From Antennarius striatus (lineage: Eukaryota; Chordata; Actinopteri; Lophiiformes; Antennariidae): a stretch of 64,000 bases of DNA. The number at the start of each line of letters is the position of its first letter. Position 1 is the first letter of the stretch. A program made the translations under genes and the position numbers. The stretch covers positions 12,304,501 to 12,368,500 of the forward strand of contig NC_090780.1 in NCBI RefSeq assembly GCF_040054535.1, given 5' to 3'. Below are positions 12,561 through 25,011 of this stretch, in pieces. The notes below the pieces were generated by a model, which saw nothing but the letters and a program-made list of their open reading frames with translations, did no database searches and had not been told where the DNA came from.

Positions 12561-13627
12561 TAAATTTCACATGAAGTTGAACATGTTGATTGCGGTGAGT
12601 GAGTGTGTGTGTGTTTGTGTGTGTGTGTGTGCTATACTTTATATTTATAAAGTATAGAATTATTAATTTGAACAGAATTTAGGTCAAACAGGTAAAAAAA
12701 AGATGAGTGGAGGCGGTGTTTAAATGCACGCGTAAGTGCAACAAAAAAACAACAACAAGGAAGTTAACCAGGTAACCAAACACCGAAATAGAGGCAAGCT
12801 GAAGAAAACCTAAGAAGAAAGATGTGAGGAACAGTGAAGCCAACAGTGTGCCGGAGAGTGGGACAGGTACAAACTCCGCTCTAACTGCAGTCTGTAGGGA
12901 GGAGCAGGAAGTATGTGTGACTGGCCAATCACAGAGTGTGAAAACAGTCAGGATGATTTTCCTTCAGTCCGATCACGAGTATTAACGGGTTTTATTCATA
13001 TCGTACTCGCATTCGTCAAAAATGCGTTATCCGTACCGGATGCTTGTATGAACCGAGTATCCGGCTCAACTATACTGGACACTGAAGCCAAGTGTGCAAG
13101 AATGGGACTTCAGTGAGTGGGGTCAAGTGGGGTTGTGAAGTCACATCCCTTGGTCACCCAGTAATTGGAAGGCGCGACACCATTACAAGTTAACATTGAA
13201 ATGGGTGCTGATGTGAACATAATTGTGAGAAGGTCTAACAGCCTCATGTCCTGAAAACAAAACTAGAACCTGTGAACACTCCTCTGCATAGCTGCAGTAC
13301 AGCACAGGTCCAGAGGAGTGGAACCTACTACAGTAAATTCACCCACTAACTGCACGTCAAAAGAGGATGCACTGTAAAAATATGACTCAGGATGCCACTG
13401 TCTGTTATAATAGGGACATTAAAGACTGAACCTGTGAGAATACAGCTGAAAAACAATACCCAACAAGGCAGTCAGAGATGGCAACATCCCGCGACACCCC
13501 TGAATTCACCATTTTATACCCTGACCTACACATTTTTCAGGCTTCCTGAAAATGTTGCTTTTTGTTTTGTGATTATATCTCATCAGGTTTCAGAGATGTG
13601 TACCTACAAAGGTATACAATGCACCGT

Positions 13628-13690
13628 CGTTCCTCGCGGTTAATGCGCTCCAGGAACCACATGCGATTAACGAATTCCGTGATAGAGTGA
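13628..13690 (-). mobile_element. Tigger-like terminal remnant
   Basis: GTTAATGCGCTCCAGGAACCAC matches, in reverse complement, the end region of the element at 29588-30165 (around 30129-30142). The RTE LINE tail begins immediately to its right, so the LINE probably inserted into or beside it. Confidence 0.5.
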
Positions 13691-14117
13691 CAAACTATTT
13701 ATCTTATTCTTATTCTTCTTTTCCTTCCGGCTTTTCCCTTCAGGGGTCGCCACAGCGAATAAATTGCCTCCATCTAAACCTGTCTTCTGCATCCTCTTCT
13801 CTCAACTACCTTCATGTCCTCTTTCACTACATCCGTAAACTTCCTCTTTGGTCTTCCTCGAGACCTCCTGCCTGGCAGTTCAAAACTCAGCATCCTTCTA
13901 CCAATATATTCACTATCTCTCCTCTGGACATGTCCAAACCATCTCAGTCTGGCCTCTCTGACTTTATCTCCAAAACCTCTAACATGTTCTGTCCCTCTGA
14001 TGTACTCATTCCTGATCCTATCCATCCTGGTCACTCCCAGAGAGAACCTCAGCATCTTCATCTCTGCTACCTCCAGATCTGTCTCCTGTCTTTTCCTCAG
14101 TTATACTGTCTCTAGAC

Positions 14118-15298
14118 CAGTGGTTCTTAACCTGTGTTCAATCGAACCCTAGTGGTTCGGTGAGTCGGTCTCAGGGGTTCGGCGGAGACGGAAGTCAAGA
14201 AAAAACATGCGACACGATGTGTCGGGTGTTTTTGCCGAATGTACACGAATCACTGTGAACGTTTGACACATCGTGTCAATTGGTGATGACACGCCCCCCT
14301 TGGCCATCACTGGCTGCAGGTGATCACGTAACGCTACATCTATGAGCCTACCTATGCTACAGGGGATTTTGCGCACTCAGTTGTCGATTTATGCCTGTCA
14401 TGATGGTATGTCATCTGATTGCTTTCTTAATATTTTAATTCATAGTAACTATGTTGAGCAAAAAAAGAAAGTGGTTGGACAAATGTGTGCAACGGGTGGC
14501 CGTGGCTTAGTGGTATAGGGGGTCGTCCAATGATTCAAGATCGGCGGTTCGATTCCCGCTCCCGCCGAGTCATTTGTCATTGTGTCCTTGGGCAAGACAC
14601 TTTCCTCCCCTTGCCTTGTGTGAATGTGCGTGATTGTTCCGCTGGTGGTCGGAGGGGCAGTAGGCGCAGACTGGCAGCCATGCCTCCGTCAGTCTGCCCC
14701 AGGGCAGCTTGTGGCTACATAGGTAGCTTACCATCACCAAGTATGAATGAGGAGTGAATGAGTAATGGATCCAATGTAAAGCGTCTTTGAGTGTCCAGAA
14801 AAGCGCTATATAAATCTCATCCACTGTTATTATTATTAACGTGAATTTACATGTACTGTATAACGAACATGATGGGAGTCAGCGTTCTGCATAATTTGCA
14901 ATGTCAAATTGAGCAACTCTAGTCTGGCACTTGTAAAAATAAAGGAACACTTCCTTAAGCTGCATGGAAAACAACAGAAACAGACTTACCTGTGAAAAAT
15001 TACATTAGAGTAGCACTTGCCAAGGTGAAGCCATGCTGAACTGGTCTCTCAATAACAACAGCAGAAGTCACACTGATTTGCATGTAGGTCATTTCATGTG
15101 GGTTCATGCACTGTCTTGGTTTTGTTCTTTGAAAAAGGTGACATTAATGCAGAATTCATTAAATACACCAGTAAACATATACTGTACTTATATCTTTAAA
15201 AGAATAATAATATTTTTTTTTTTTTTACTAAAGGGTTTGGTGAGTGAGCATATGAAAGCGGCAGGGTTCGGTACCTTCAACAAGGTGAAGAACCACTG
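14118..15298. mobile_element. hAT-type transposon inserted in RTE copy 1
   Basis: Ends CAGTGGTTCTTAACC (14118-14132) and the complement of CAGTGGTTCTTCACC (ending 15298). A perfect 8-bp duplication CTCTAGAC lies at 14110-14117 and 15299-15306. Removing the element and one duplication rejoins the LINE frame on either side. It is 1181 bp long, without recognisable transposase, and carries a SINE. Confidence 0.93.
14494..14840 (+). mobile_element. tRNA-derived SINE, copy C, inside the hAT
   Basis: A box TGGCTTAGTGG (14503-14513) and B box GGTTCGATTCC (14546-14556). The tail differs from copies A and B: it ends in AAAAGCGCTATATAAAT and (TTA)n, a LINE-derived 3' end used by another fish SINE group. 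It is the innermost of three nested layers. Confidence 0.85.
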
Positions 15299-16582
15299 CT
15301 CTAGACCAAACAACATCGCTGGTTTCACCACAGTTTTGTACACCTTTCCTTTCATTTTAACTGAAACTCTTCTATCACACATCACACCTGACACTTTTCT
15401 CCACCCGTTCCATCCTGCCTGTACACGCTTCTTCACCTCTTTTCCACATTCTCCATTGCTCTGGACTGTTGACCCTAAGTACTTAAAATCCTCCACCTTC
15501 TTGATCTCTTCTCCCTCTAACCTCACTCTTCCACTTGGGTCCCTCTCCCTCCCACACATGTACTCTGTCTTACTGCGGCTAACCTTCATTCCTCTTATTT
15601 CCAGGACAAACCTCCACCTCTCTAGCTTCTCCTCCACCTGTTCCCTGCTCTCACTGCAGATCACAATGTCATCTGTAAGCATCATAGTCCACGAAAATTT
15701 CTGTCTAACCTCGTCTGTCAGTCTGTCCATCACCATAGCGAACAAGAAGGGGCTCAGAGCTGATCCCTGATGCAGTCCCACCTCCACCTTGAACTCCTCT
15801 GTCACACCTACAGCACACCTCACCACTGTCTTACAGTCCTCATACATGTCCTGCACCGCTCTAGCATATTTCTCTGCCACTCCAGACTTCCTCATACAAT
15901 ACCACAGTTCCTCTCTGGGCACCCTGTCATAAGCTTTCTCCAGATCTACAAAAACACAGTGAAGCTCCCTCTGGCCTTCTCTGTACTTCTCTATCAGCAT
16001 CCTCAGAGCAAATAATGCATCTGTAGTACTCTTTTTTGGCATGAAAACATACTGCTGCTCACAAATGCTCACTTCTGCCCTTAGTCTAGCTTCCACTACT
16101 CTTTCCCATAGTTTCATGGTATGGCTCATCAGCTTTATTCCTCTGTAGTTGCCACAACTCTACAAGTCTCCCTTGTTCTTGAAAATGGGCGCCAGCACAC
16201 TTCTCCTCCATTCCTCAGGCATCTTCTCACTATATAAGATCCTGTTGAGCAACCCAGTCAGAAACTCTACTGCCACCTCTCATAGACACTTCCATACCTC
16301 TACAGGTATATCATCAGGACCGACTGCCTTTCCACTCTTCATCCTCTTCAGTGCCCTCCTCACTTCATCCTGACTAATCTTTGCTACTTCCTGGTCCACA
16401 GCAGTCACCTCTTCCACTCTTTGTTCTCTCTCATTTTCCACGTTCATCAACTCTTCAAAGTACTCTTTCCATCTTCCCATCACACTACTGTCCCCTGTCA
16501 ATAGACAAAAGTGGGACAGCTGCTGAATGAGCACTTGAAAAACAATACTGCAAGGATAAGGAACAAAGCACAACAACCTCAA

Positions 16583-19435
16583 AGCACATCATGTGTCTAC
16601 AAGGAAGTTAGATTAAATCAGAATGACTTAATCCAACAACAAACAGTTGTCAAGCTCATAAAGAAAGAAACGTTGTCAGGGGACACCAGCCTCGTGCTAA
16701 GAGGAACCAGGATTATCATGTGAAAGTCAGTCAGAGGTGAGATTCTTCAGAAAATCCACAGTTTGCAGGGTCTAATTAAATGCAGGCAGAGAGGAGGCTC
16801 ATCTGTGAGATGGCCCAGATTGGTAAAAATTAACATGCTTGTGACATCATCAGCTATGCAGTGATCTGTAAAAGAAAAACACAATAAAAGTGCCCAAAGT
16901 CCATGAGGTGCTGTTCTCTCCAAGTCAGATCATGAAAACTCACGGTGCCTTCCAGTGGTTCCCCAACCCAACACACTGTAGTGTTTAAACATAGATGAAA
17001 CATTAGAGATTATGTGGTTAAATGCCCTACAAAACAGATTATATATATATATATATTACATTTAAAATGTATTAGTGTATATTTGCACAATCAATCTGCA
17101 ATGTTTTTCTCTGGCCCACAAATATGTGCATAAAGCTCTTCTTTCAAATTAGTATCATAAATTCTAAATAGATAAACAACAGAAAGTTTATAACACGGGT
17201 GTCCTGGTTTAGAAGATTCGAGATAACTCCACTCAATCTCCTCTAGATATGATATTCAATCAAAAACAAATATAATTTTGCTGTAGATTTGCAAAAGATA
17301 ACAATTAATCCACACTGATGGGAGAATCTTATGGATATCAGCATGAGCTGGTGGTAATTACCTCCATAGGACAGCTGCAGTTGCACTGCAGGACAGCGAA
17401 GTGGCATTCAGCTGGATGAATGAAGCCTACAGTATGAATGCTCTTTATACTGCAGGCACCATCTGTGCACATCAACTCATTATAAACTTGCCAGATGTAA
17501 AATAAAGCTGATTGAACTGTAAAACTCATAGCATTGTAAAGAATATTGTACTTCGTATTCTTTCCCTGACGCTGTTTGTACTATTTAGTAGGAAATAGAA
17601 ATTACAGGTGTAAGTCACTCCCATAGCTGCAAATGTTTTTGTGGGTTTTTGTGTGTGAGTTGCTGTATTATGAGTTGTTTGCAGTGTGTGTGTGTGTGTG
17701 TGTGTGTGTAGGGACAGGTAGAGTCAGGCTAAATAATGTGGGGAAGCTCCATGCTGATGCGACCTTGATTGAGACTTGAGCCCTCCTCACTGTGTCTGGG
17801 AGCCACTGCCAGAGTCTAATCCTGTCCTCTGACGGAGGGAGAGGGCTTTTTATATCCAGAGAAATAACCTGCAGGTACATTACTTTCACCTCAATACAGA
17901 CAGATCAGGTTGCATAGTGAAAATGATCTTGCTATTTAAAGCTTTCCTCAAAAATATGAGCTGTGAGTAATTCATTTGAGCACTAACCTGTTTTTCAACA
18001 GGCAGACATTCAGTTGTTCGACAGTTCACTTGACAGGATTCCAGTCCCCTCTGGGAGGAAGGATGTGGGTTCAGCTTTTAGTCGTCTCCTTGATGGCCCC
18101 ATGAGCTAATACTGCTGTCATGTCCTAAGGAGAGAGCAGACTAATTACCGACTTCTCAGTCTTCCTCCAGATCCCCCTCGGAGAGCCATACACTGATAAT
18201 TGGACGATAACTCTAAGGGCGCTGAACGCTAGATGAGACTGACCTTTAATTAATAAAAACAGTATTACTCATCAGATGACATTTTAATTTCTCTCTCACC
18301 TTAACCACCCTATTTGTCACCCCACAAACATTGTTTGAATAAATATTCAATTTAATCTATGTACATATACTGTAACGACCTTTTTTTAAAATCTTGCCTT
18401 AAGACAAGGTTTTTGAATAATTGTTGGCTAGACAAACTCGTTGTTGAGAGATTCTCATTTGGAATTCAATTTATGTTGGCAAAAACTGTCTAAGCTTTTA
18501 ACGCTCCCATAAAACATTTAGAAATACAATAATATGTGCATTTCTGTATGAATGACCAAATGTTATTTACTAGCCTGCATTAATATGACAAGAGAGTTGA
18601 CTATTCTCACAGTTCCATATCATCACACTCAGTCACAGCTGTGCGTCAATGTAAAGTTAACGCTCTAAGAAATGATTCAAAGACCTGGTAAATGTGACAG
18701 TAATATATAGTTATGCATGCTCAAGAAAAATTCTGAATATCATCATGATGAGTATTTGATTTGACTACATCAAAATTAATTAGTAAAATGCCAACAGGAA
18801 TATTTGTGTGAAATAGACACATGTAAATTAAGTTAACTTACTTAAAATAAATTATTATTTGACTCACAGATTACATGGTTTAAATACTTGTAGTAATAAG
18901 TGTATGTTTCAACAACATTTTTTAGAATATATTAACAAATATCAGTTAGTTTTAATAAGTGCAATTATTAAACAAGTCAACTCAATTTTATTTGAGATGT
19001 AACAACTTAAAAACATCAAGTAAACAGAAGGGAACCGATTCCGCCTTTTTAGGATTTTGGGGCGCTGGTGACTCACTCTGGAGTCGGGTCACCATGCAGG
19101 TGGATGTTTGTCTCGTTACAGGCTGGATTTTGAATTTTTGGGGTAACTCTTTAATGATAATTGGTATGTGTAGTTCACTTTCACCATGGTGTAAGCCCAT
19201 TTTACTTTATTTAAATGATTATGTACTCAAATAGTTTGCCAAGCCAAGAAAGGTGCTGCTGGACAGAGGCATCGTGCAGAGAGATGGATATGCTACTCCA
19301 TGTATTTGACTTTACTCCTCTGTTGAGACAATTCTTTTTCTTACCTGTGTCGCCACTCTTCTTTCTTCTGAACCTAATTTACTACCTCGGCACTCTTGTA
19401 TTCAACACAAGATCTTGTATTCATCACAAGATTGA
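16583..19435. other. Intergenic, no gene recognised
   Basis: AT-rich DNA with a short (AT)n at 17041-17055 and a TG repeat at 17685-17708. Open frames at 17338-17529 and 18959-19234 have no recognisable domains and no splice context that I can support. Confidence 0.5.
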
Positions 19436-19855
19436 GGGGGCGGCAGTGGCTCAGTGGTAAAGCGGGCAGTAGGGCGGGTCGTCCCATGATTCAAGATCGG
19501 CGGTTCGATTCCTGCTCCCACCCAAAAAAAATACCCGGAGGCGAGCTAACAGTGGGAGGCGTCAGCTCACCTCCGGAGCACTGCCGAGGCACCCCTGAGC
19601 AAGGTGCCGTCCCCCCTCAAAAGCTGCTCATTTGAGGCGCACCAAGAAGGAGCTGCCTGCCACTCTACCTCCCTTGCATGCCTACAGGCCCCCTTGTGTG
19701 TGGTGTGTGTATTACAGGGGCCTGCACACACTAATATGCATGCATGTGATTTGATTTGATTGACTAACAAAAACTAGAGTGTGCGTTCTTAATTTTCCTT
19801 CAGGGATTATAACAGTGTATTACTGTGGATTTTAAAAAATTAAATTAAATTAAAA
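19436..19855 (+). mobile_element. tRNA-derived SINE, copy B
   Basis: Same family as copy A: A box TGGCTCAGTGG (19447-19457), B box GGTTCGATTCC (19502-19512), the same body and an AAATTAAATTAAA tail. Both pol III boxes fit the consensus. Confidence 0.87.
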
Positions 19856-20324
19856 AGATCATTTGCTTCATGCATGAGGAAGAGAAGGAGAGAAGAGGAA
19901 AGAGGAGAGTAGAGGGAGAGAACAAAGGGAGGAGGAGAGGAACAAGGAGGATAGAAGAGAGGGAGGATAGCTTCATGTAACCTGCATTGCATGTAACCTA
20001 AATTTTGTTTCATTTTGGCAGTGTAGTCATATCTGTTATAATATTTAAAGTGAAAGGATCAAAATCTGTACTGAGAGTGACTACTGTATCTTGTCAGCTG
20101 TTTAAATAAATGCTCTCCTTAACAGAGTGAAATTCCCATTGAGAAGACTAGAGAAGTTGCCATCAGATGTCGCGCTGATCACCTTGGAGAAGATTTGGGG
20201 GCCCTAATTAAGGAGTTTGAGGTGAGTGCAATAAAAAACATGGCTTTCACTGTTCTCTGTAAAGTAATTTCTAAATTTGAAGGTGTTTCCATTTAGCAAA
20301 CCCAATATACAAATATTGTTCATT

Positions 20325-20440
20325 CATTGTCAACCGCTTTTATCTGCTGTGGTGGATCGCGGAGGGCTGGAGCCTATCCCAGCTTACTGAGGGCGTTAGG
20401 CGGGGTAAACTCCGGGCGTGACACCAGTGCACCGGGGACA
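20325..20440 (+). repeat. LINE-tail fish repeat fragment
   Basis: Contains CAACCGCTTTTATCTGCTG, GGAGCCTATCCCAGC and GTGACACCAGTGCACC, the usual order of the same abundant repeat class seen at 11620-11720. Confidence 0.6.
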
Positions 20441-20794
20441 CAAATATTATCGAAATCTAAAATAATTCCATATTGGCATGCCATTCAATTCAAATCTATT
20501 TTATTTATATGGTGCCACTTAACAACTGATGTAATCTCAAGGCAGGGAGAGAGGGAGGGAGAGAGATTCAAACGCGTGCTCAGCAGAAGACTAAATGCAA
20601 TGTCCAATACACCGAATGTGATGACCCATTTATGTTCACCTTAGCACAGGTAAGATACATTTCAGTCCACATATCTTAAATAAGTTTTCATTTAAGTAGT
20701 GTTGGTTGAAAACTGCTACACTGACATGTCACCTGTGGCTTACCTGTATTCTTTTTGAAATCATAATACAAATTATTTACTTTATTATTTATGG

Positions 20795-21075
20795 TAATTT
20801 AAACGTTTATGAACCCTCCCCATACTGATATTAAACCACCTTATATCTGTATTACCTTTTCCCACCCTTTGATAGACTGTTTAAAGCACCTTTAAGTGTT
20901 TATTTAATACATGGAAGTGTGCAGCATTCCTTGAGTCTCGGAGCACTCACGGAACACAGCACACTTCCGATGCTGTCAGCCAATAGAAAGCATGTACAGT
21001 ATTGGGACTGCCAACTAAAAATCCACGATGAGGTGAAGCAGGGCATCTTGAAGCGTGAATGCGCAAGAGATTAAT
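20795..21075 (-). mobile_element. Tigger-like element, deleted copy, reverse orientation
   Basis: Matches 29600-30070 in reverse complement: the ATGAACCCTCC-CATACTGATATTAAACCACC block (about 20811-20840) and the GCTGTCAGCCAATAGAAAGCATG block (about 20974-20996). It sits in the intron of the pseudogene at 20126-21466. Confidence 0.65.
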
Positions 21076-22249
21076 GTATATGCTAGATAAAATAATACAA
21101 TTTAGAACATAATATTTGTATTTGCTTGCTCAAACCACTTTACAATGTTTACAGACTTCTGATGATTCAGCAATCAATGTGGAAGAAGAGCTTGCAGCAG
21201 ATATGATGGCTCTGTACCTTGTGCGAATTCAAAATGGACAAGTCAGGGATGTTGGTATTATCATTGAGGGTTCCATCATACTCAACCACCATGGAGATCT
21301 CAGCAGAGCCTGCTGCTAATTGCTTGGACTAACTTATGCCTTGGACCTTCAATACCCCAAAATTCTAAAGTACACTTTTCAGGTATTTCAAAAGATGCTT
21401 CTTGAAGTGGATGCTAGAAATCTGTCAACAAAGGTGCAAAGACTGAAAAACAATGTGATGGTATAGTTGTCTGTTGGGTAGATGAGCACAGAGAAGACTC
21501 ATTCCCAACTGATGTTTTGTTTACACATTTACATTTTGCATTAATGTCCTTTATTTTCTTGGTGATTCATGAGAGGCATGAGACTTCAAATTTTAATTAC
21601 GAGTTTAAGTCTTCACCAGAAGTGACTAAAATACTGTGCTTCTAAAGGAGGAAGTAGTAGGTTTGTATATTCAGTTTGAAGTACCTGCAATTGTGAGAAA
21701 TGTATGTTTTAAAAAGCACAAGAGTTGTATTGTCACATCTAAACATGAAGCCACGTATGCTGGAGATGATCTTCACCTTCATGTTCTAAACTGTTATAGG
21801 CCTAGCTACTAGTCATCAATATGTTTAGTGTGAATAATACATCTTTCAATAATATGAAACTTTTTTTTTCATGGCCATTTGGCAAGAGGCATTTTAGTTC
21901 AGAAGCATTTGATCTTTGGTATCCTGAATTCCCTGTCCTGTAACAGCTTCGAATGTGCTGCTGTAGATTATGGAAAAAATGTTTAAAAATAAAGCTTTCA
22001 TGTTTTGTAAGCTCTTGGTCATATTGGTTTATAGTACACAATATTTTCCATTTAAAATTAAGATAAAAAATCAGTCGGTACAACACATTTTTTTAGTCAG
22101 CCAAATTTGCAACTATCTGCTACAAATGTTTTCAATTATATTTACTCAGTTTGTTTGGTTCTTTCTACTCAGGTTTTCCATATGTTTAAAAAAGTGTTTC
22201 CGTTAAATTGAGTAAATGTATGTGGTAATTGAACCAAATCAATTCATTC

Positions 22250-22393
22250 AAACATACTTGAAAATATTACTTAGATTTACTCATTACTCAGGTTTTAACA
22301 GATTTGAGAGATTTCATATCTACTCAATATTTGTAAGTGTAAAATTGTTTCACTGATTGAATTAAGTAACATGCAGTATTATTTTTTGAGGGA
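22250..22393 (-). repeat. Conserved terminal repeat, inverted partner of 63850-64000
   Basis: Reverse complement of 63850-64000 at high identity over about 145 bases, including AGATTTGAGAG, CATATCTACTCAATATTTGT and AAGTAACATGCAGTATTATT. It lies about 260 bases past the polyadenylation signal of the pseudogene. A transposon terminus is likely. Confidence 0.75.
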
Positions 22394-23179
22394 AGACTTA
22401 GTTTAAGCTCAAATGGTTTGAGATAACTTTAGTTATATTGTTGGTTTCACAAGAATTTGATTGTAAATCAATGCAAGTGTTTTAGTGCTCATCAGAAAAA
22501 GGAAACAGCTTCATTTCATAACACAGTATAATTTATGCTCTTATAACTCTAAATTTTTATTATGACATTGCAATAAACTGAGCAACAAAAATTAAAACAA
22601 AGCAAACAACATTTAACAGGCATCACTTTCGTGCATGCCACAGATGGTGACTTGTCCAATGGCCTTGTTGCTTTCAGGGTTGTTTTCAGGAGTGGAGATG
22701 AAAAGGCCTGTCGATACCTAGAAAGAGCTTCTATATTGTTCAGAGACAGGAAATGAGCTGTTATCTCAGTCATTTATGTTGGCAGGTTATCATGGAGGGC
22801 TGTAATCTTCAACCGGAAAATATGGATCAGCTTTTCTTGTCAGCTGCTGGTTGTCTGACTTTGTGATATTGAGTAGTTTCTGTGGTCTGCCAACCACTGC
22901 TTGGAATTAATATTAAGCAAGGGTTTTACTTAATTTCTCATACTGTTCTGTTGCTCACTCCTCTTACGTTTAATCTTTCTTTAATCAACTGGTCTTGCTT
23001 TAGGTTGTTTGAAGATGTATCATCTTTTATCCAAGAAATTTCTTCAGTCCTGAATGACTGGAAGAGAGTCCAGATTAATACTTCTGTTGGAGCAGAACCA
23101 GTTTCTAGTTTAAGTTTTACCTGTTACGACTGCGTAGTTAGAGGTGTAGCCATCATGAAAACAAGAGAGCTGTCAATGG

Positions 23180-24010
23180 GTGAGAAAAAAAACACTTGCA
23201 AAATTGAGAGAAGGAAAATCACTCAGAACCATTGGCCAAAGTCAGTATGACCACTTTGAATGTCCTGAAGGAGAAAATCCCTGGTGTACCAAGTAACAGA
23301 CGTCAAACAGGAGAACCAAGGATAGCAGCAGCAGTTGATGACAAACATTGAGAGCGCAGTAAAGATCTTTGTCAAAAAGTAGAGACAAGCCTTAAATATT
23401 CTGGGACAAGGTTTCATGGACTGATGAGACAAAGAATAACATTACCAAAATATTCGAAAGGCTAAAGTTTGTAAGAAAAAAGGATCTGCTCATATTCCAA
23501 GACATACAGTCCAACTTTATCCGTGAAACATGATGGTAGTAATGTCAAGGCTCGGGCTTGAATGGCTTATTCTGATACCGTCTCATTGATCTTCATTGAT
23601 GATGTAACCAGTGGTGGCAGAAGCAGAAGGAACTCAGCAGTCTACAGAAACATTTTATTTGCCAATTTAAAAAATCTTATGCAACCAAACTGAAGCAGGA
23701 TGATGACCCAAATGACACTGCCAAAATAACAGAGATCAACGAGCACAAAATGGACAGTTTTAGAATTGGACAAGTCAGACTACAGACGTAAACTCTGTAA
23801 GGCATGCATTTTATCTGCTAGAGGAGACTGAAAGAAGTAAACTTTCCAAAACAAACAACTAAATGAAGTTGCAGTGCAGGCTTGGAAAAGCTTTACAAAA
23901 GAATGCAAATGTTTGCTGTCAATGGGTCACAGGCTCAATGTAGTTACTGCATACAAAGGATTTGTAACTAAATACTGCATCTTATACATTTAAAGTCCAT
24001 CTGTTCCAGC
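23180..24010 (+). pseudogene. Decayed Tc1/mariner-type transposase
   Basis: Many stops and shifts, but recognisable pieces in order: a DNA-binding half ending near 23340, the ACAAGGTTTCATGGACTGATGAGAC block (23404-23428; FSDES-type DDE start), GATGATGTAACCAGTG (23600), CAGGATGATGACCCAAA (23697; family QDxAPxH region) and a C-terminal AVQAWKSFTKECKCL stretch (about 23872-23915), with GCATGCATTTTATCTGCT before it. Autonomous function is impossible. Confidence 0.6.
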
Positions 24011-25011
24011 ATCTTTGCTCACCTAAAAACTTGTTCCATTACAAAATATTTCATAAGTTGTGTATCGGATCCAGATGTAAATACCTAGAAATAAAGCTGA
24101 TATGATTTTTAATTTTTTTTTATTCATTCTTTTGATATCAAGCCCAAATGTTTTCAGCCTCCAGCGAAATACAGGAATTTGCCTCACTGTTCCAACACTT
24201 ATGGAGGGGAGAGTAATCAATCTCAATCTCCCTGAAGAACCTAAGTTTCAAAGTCTAAGAGCTTCTAACAGCAGCTTTCAGACAATTACTAATAATCACA
24301 TATCTTTCAAGTGATGAATATTCTCATTTACTTCAATTCATCTGAACTGGTGTTCAGGTATTCTTAATTGATGAAAGCTTTGTCATTCGGTTGGTAGGTT
24401 TTATTATTTATTTCAGTACAGGCAGCTATAACTCACCAATTTCATCCAGTTCAATGTTTATGTGTACAGTACTGTGGCATTAAAGTAATGAACAAATGCA
24501 TGTATTCACTCATCTTTATTAAATAAAATTAAATCTGTATAATTTTGGTTTTAATATCAGCCAAACCTAAATAGAAATAATTGAAATTTTCAACAATCCT
24601 CTTCTCATTATAATAAATGACCATACAGATTGAAAACAGTGTTTATAACAGGCAAACGTCTTTAAGACTACATGGCAACTGGCACATTGAGTCAGTGATA
24701 GACATACAGTATGTTAAAAAGTGATTCAATGCTGAGCACAGTAATGCAAAGCTCACTGCTCCCAATTCCTGAGGATCATAAAAAAAACTATTGAATCAAA
24801 GTGCTCTGCTATGTCTTTCGACATTGTTTTCTTTGGTAATCTCTACAAATCACTCAAATTATTCAGATTATGAGTAAAATACATAACACCTTGCTGCAGA
24901 GGCATACTGACACATTAATGCTGAACTAATGCACAAGTCTGAATGAGTGATGAATTGACTGCTGAAAAAACAACAACAATGAAAAGTCTACTTGATTTCT
25001 GTGAAGGTTCT

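Larger units (their letters stand above)
9767..13074. mobile_element. Older DNA element hosting a hAT and a SINE (inferred boundaries)
   Basis: Left edge TAGGGATGAGCGAGTAC (9767-9783) and right edge near GAGTATCCGGCTCAACTAT (13056-13074) look like decayed inverted termini. CTGTATCTGT repeats flank the inner hAT on both sides (9790 and 11480), showing that the hAT split a pre-existing repeat. No transposase was recognised. The outer boundaries are inference. Confidence 0.35.
13691..16505 (-). mobile_element. RTE-clade LINE, copy 1, split by a hAT
   Basis: Minus-strand reverse-transcriptase LINE. The 3' end is near 13691, with a GAATAAGAATAAG tail after GGCGACCCCTGAAGGGAAAA. The C-terminal frame (RLRWFGHVQRR) is at 13774-14061. 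After the hAT insertion (14118-15298) the RT continues to 16129 with FVDLEKAYDRVPRE and GLHQGSALSPFLFA, and with RALKRMKSGKAVGPD at 16280-16582. The catalytic box, normally FADD, reads LTDD (15668-15679), and frames are interrupted, so this copy is dead. 5'-truncated: no endonuclease domain is visible. Confidence 0.88.
20126..21466 (+). pseudogene. Two-exon remnant of a multicopy fish protein family (SAM-domain-like C-terminus)
   Basis: Exon 20126-20221 (after an AACAG acceptor, ending at GTGAGT) reads EIPIEKTREVAIRCRADHLG and on to KEFE. The last exon starts at 21155 after TTTACAG and ends with TAG at 21464-21466; it contains EEELAADMMALYLVRIQNGQ, DVGIIIEGSIIL and, past a stop, [17 protein letters not shown] premature TAA lies at 21317-21319, where the family usually has a hydrophobic residue before LxGLxYAL; no frameshift follows. 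A polyadenylation signal AATAAA is at 21988-21993. I recognise the C-terminal pattern from predicted fish proteins often labelled sterile alpha motif-containing, which are multicopy. Function unknown. Confidence 0.5.

Noticed and set aside
15033-15770. 245-codon plus-strand frame
   Set aside because: Antisense to the RTE reverse transcriptase, whose motifs are on the minus strand.
22882-23250. 122-codon plus-strand frame
   Set aside because: Its end overlaps a decayed transposase and the rest has no recognisable domain.
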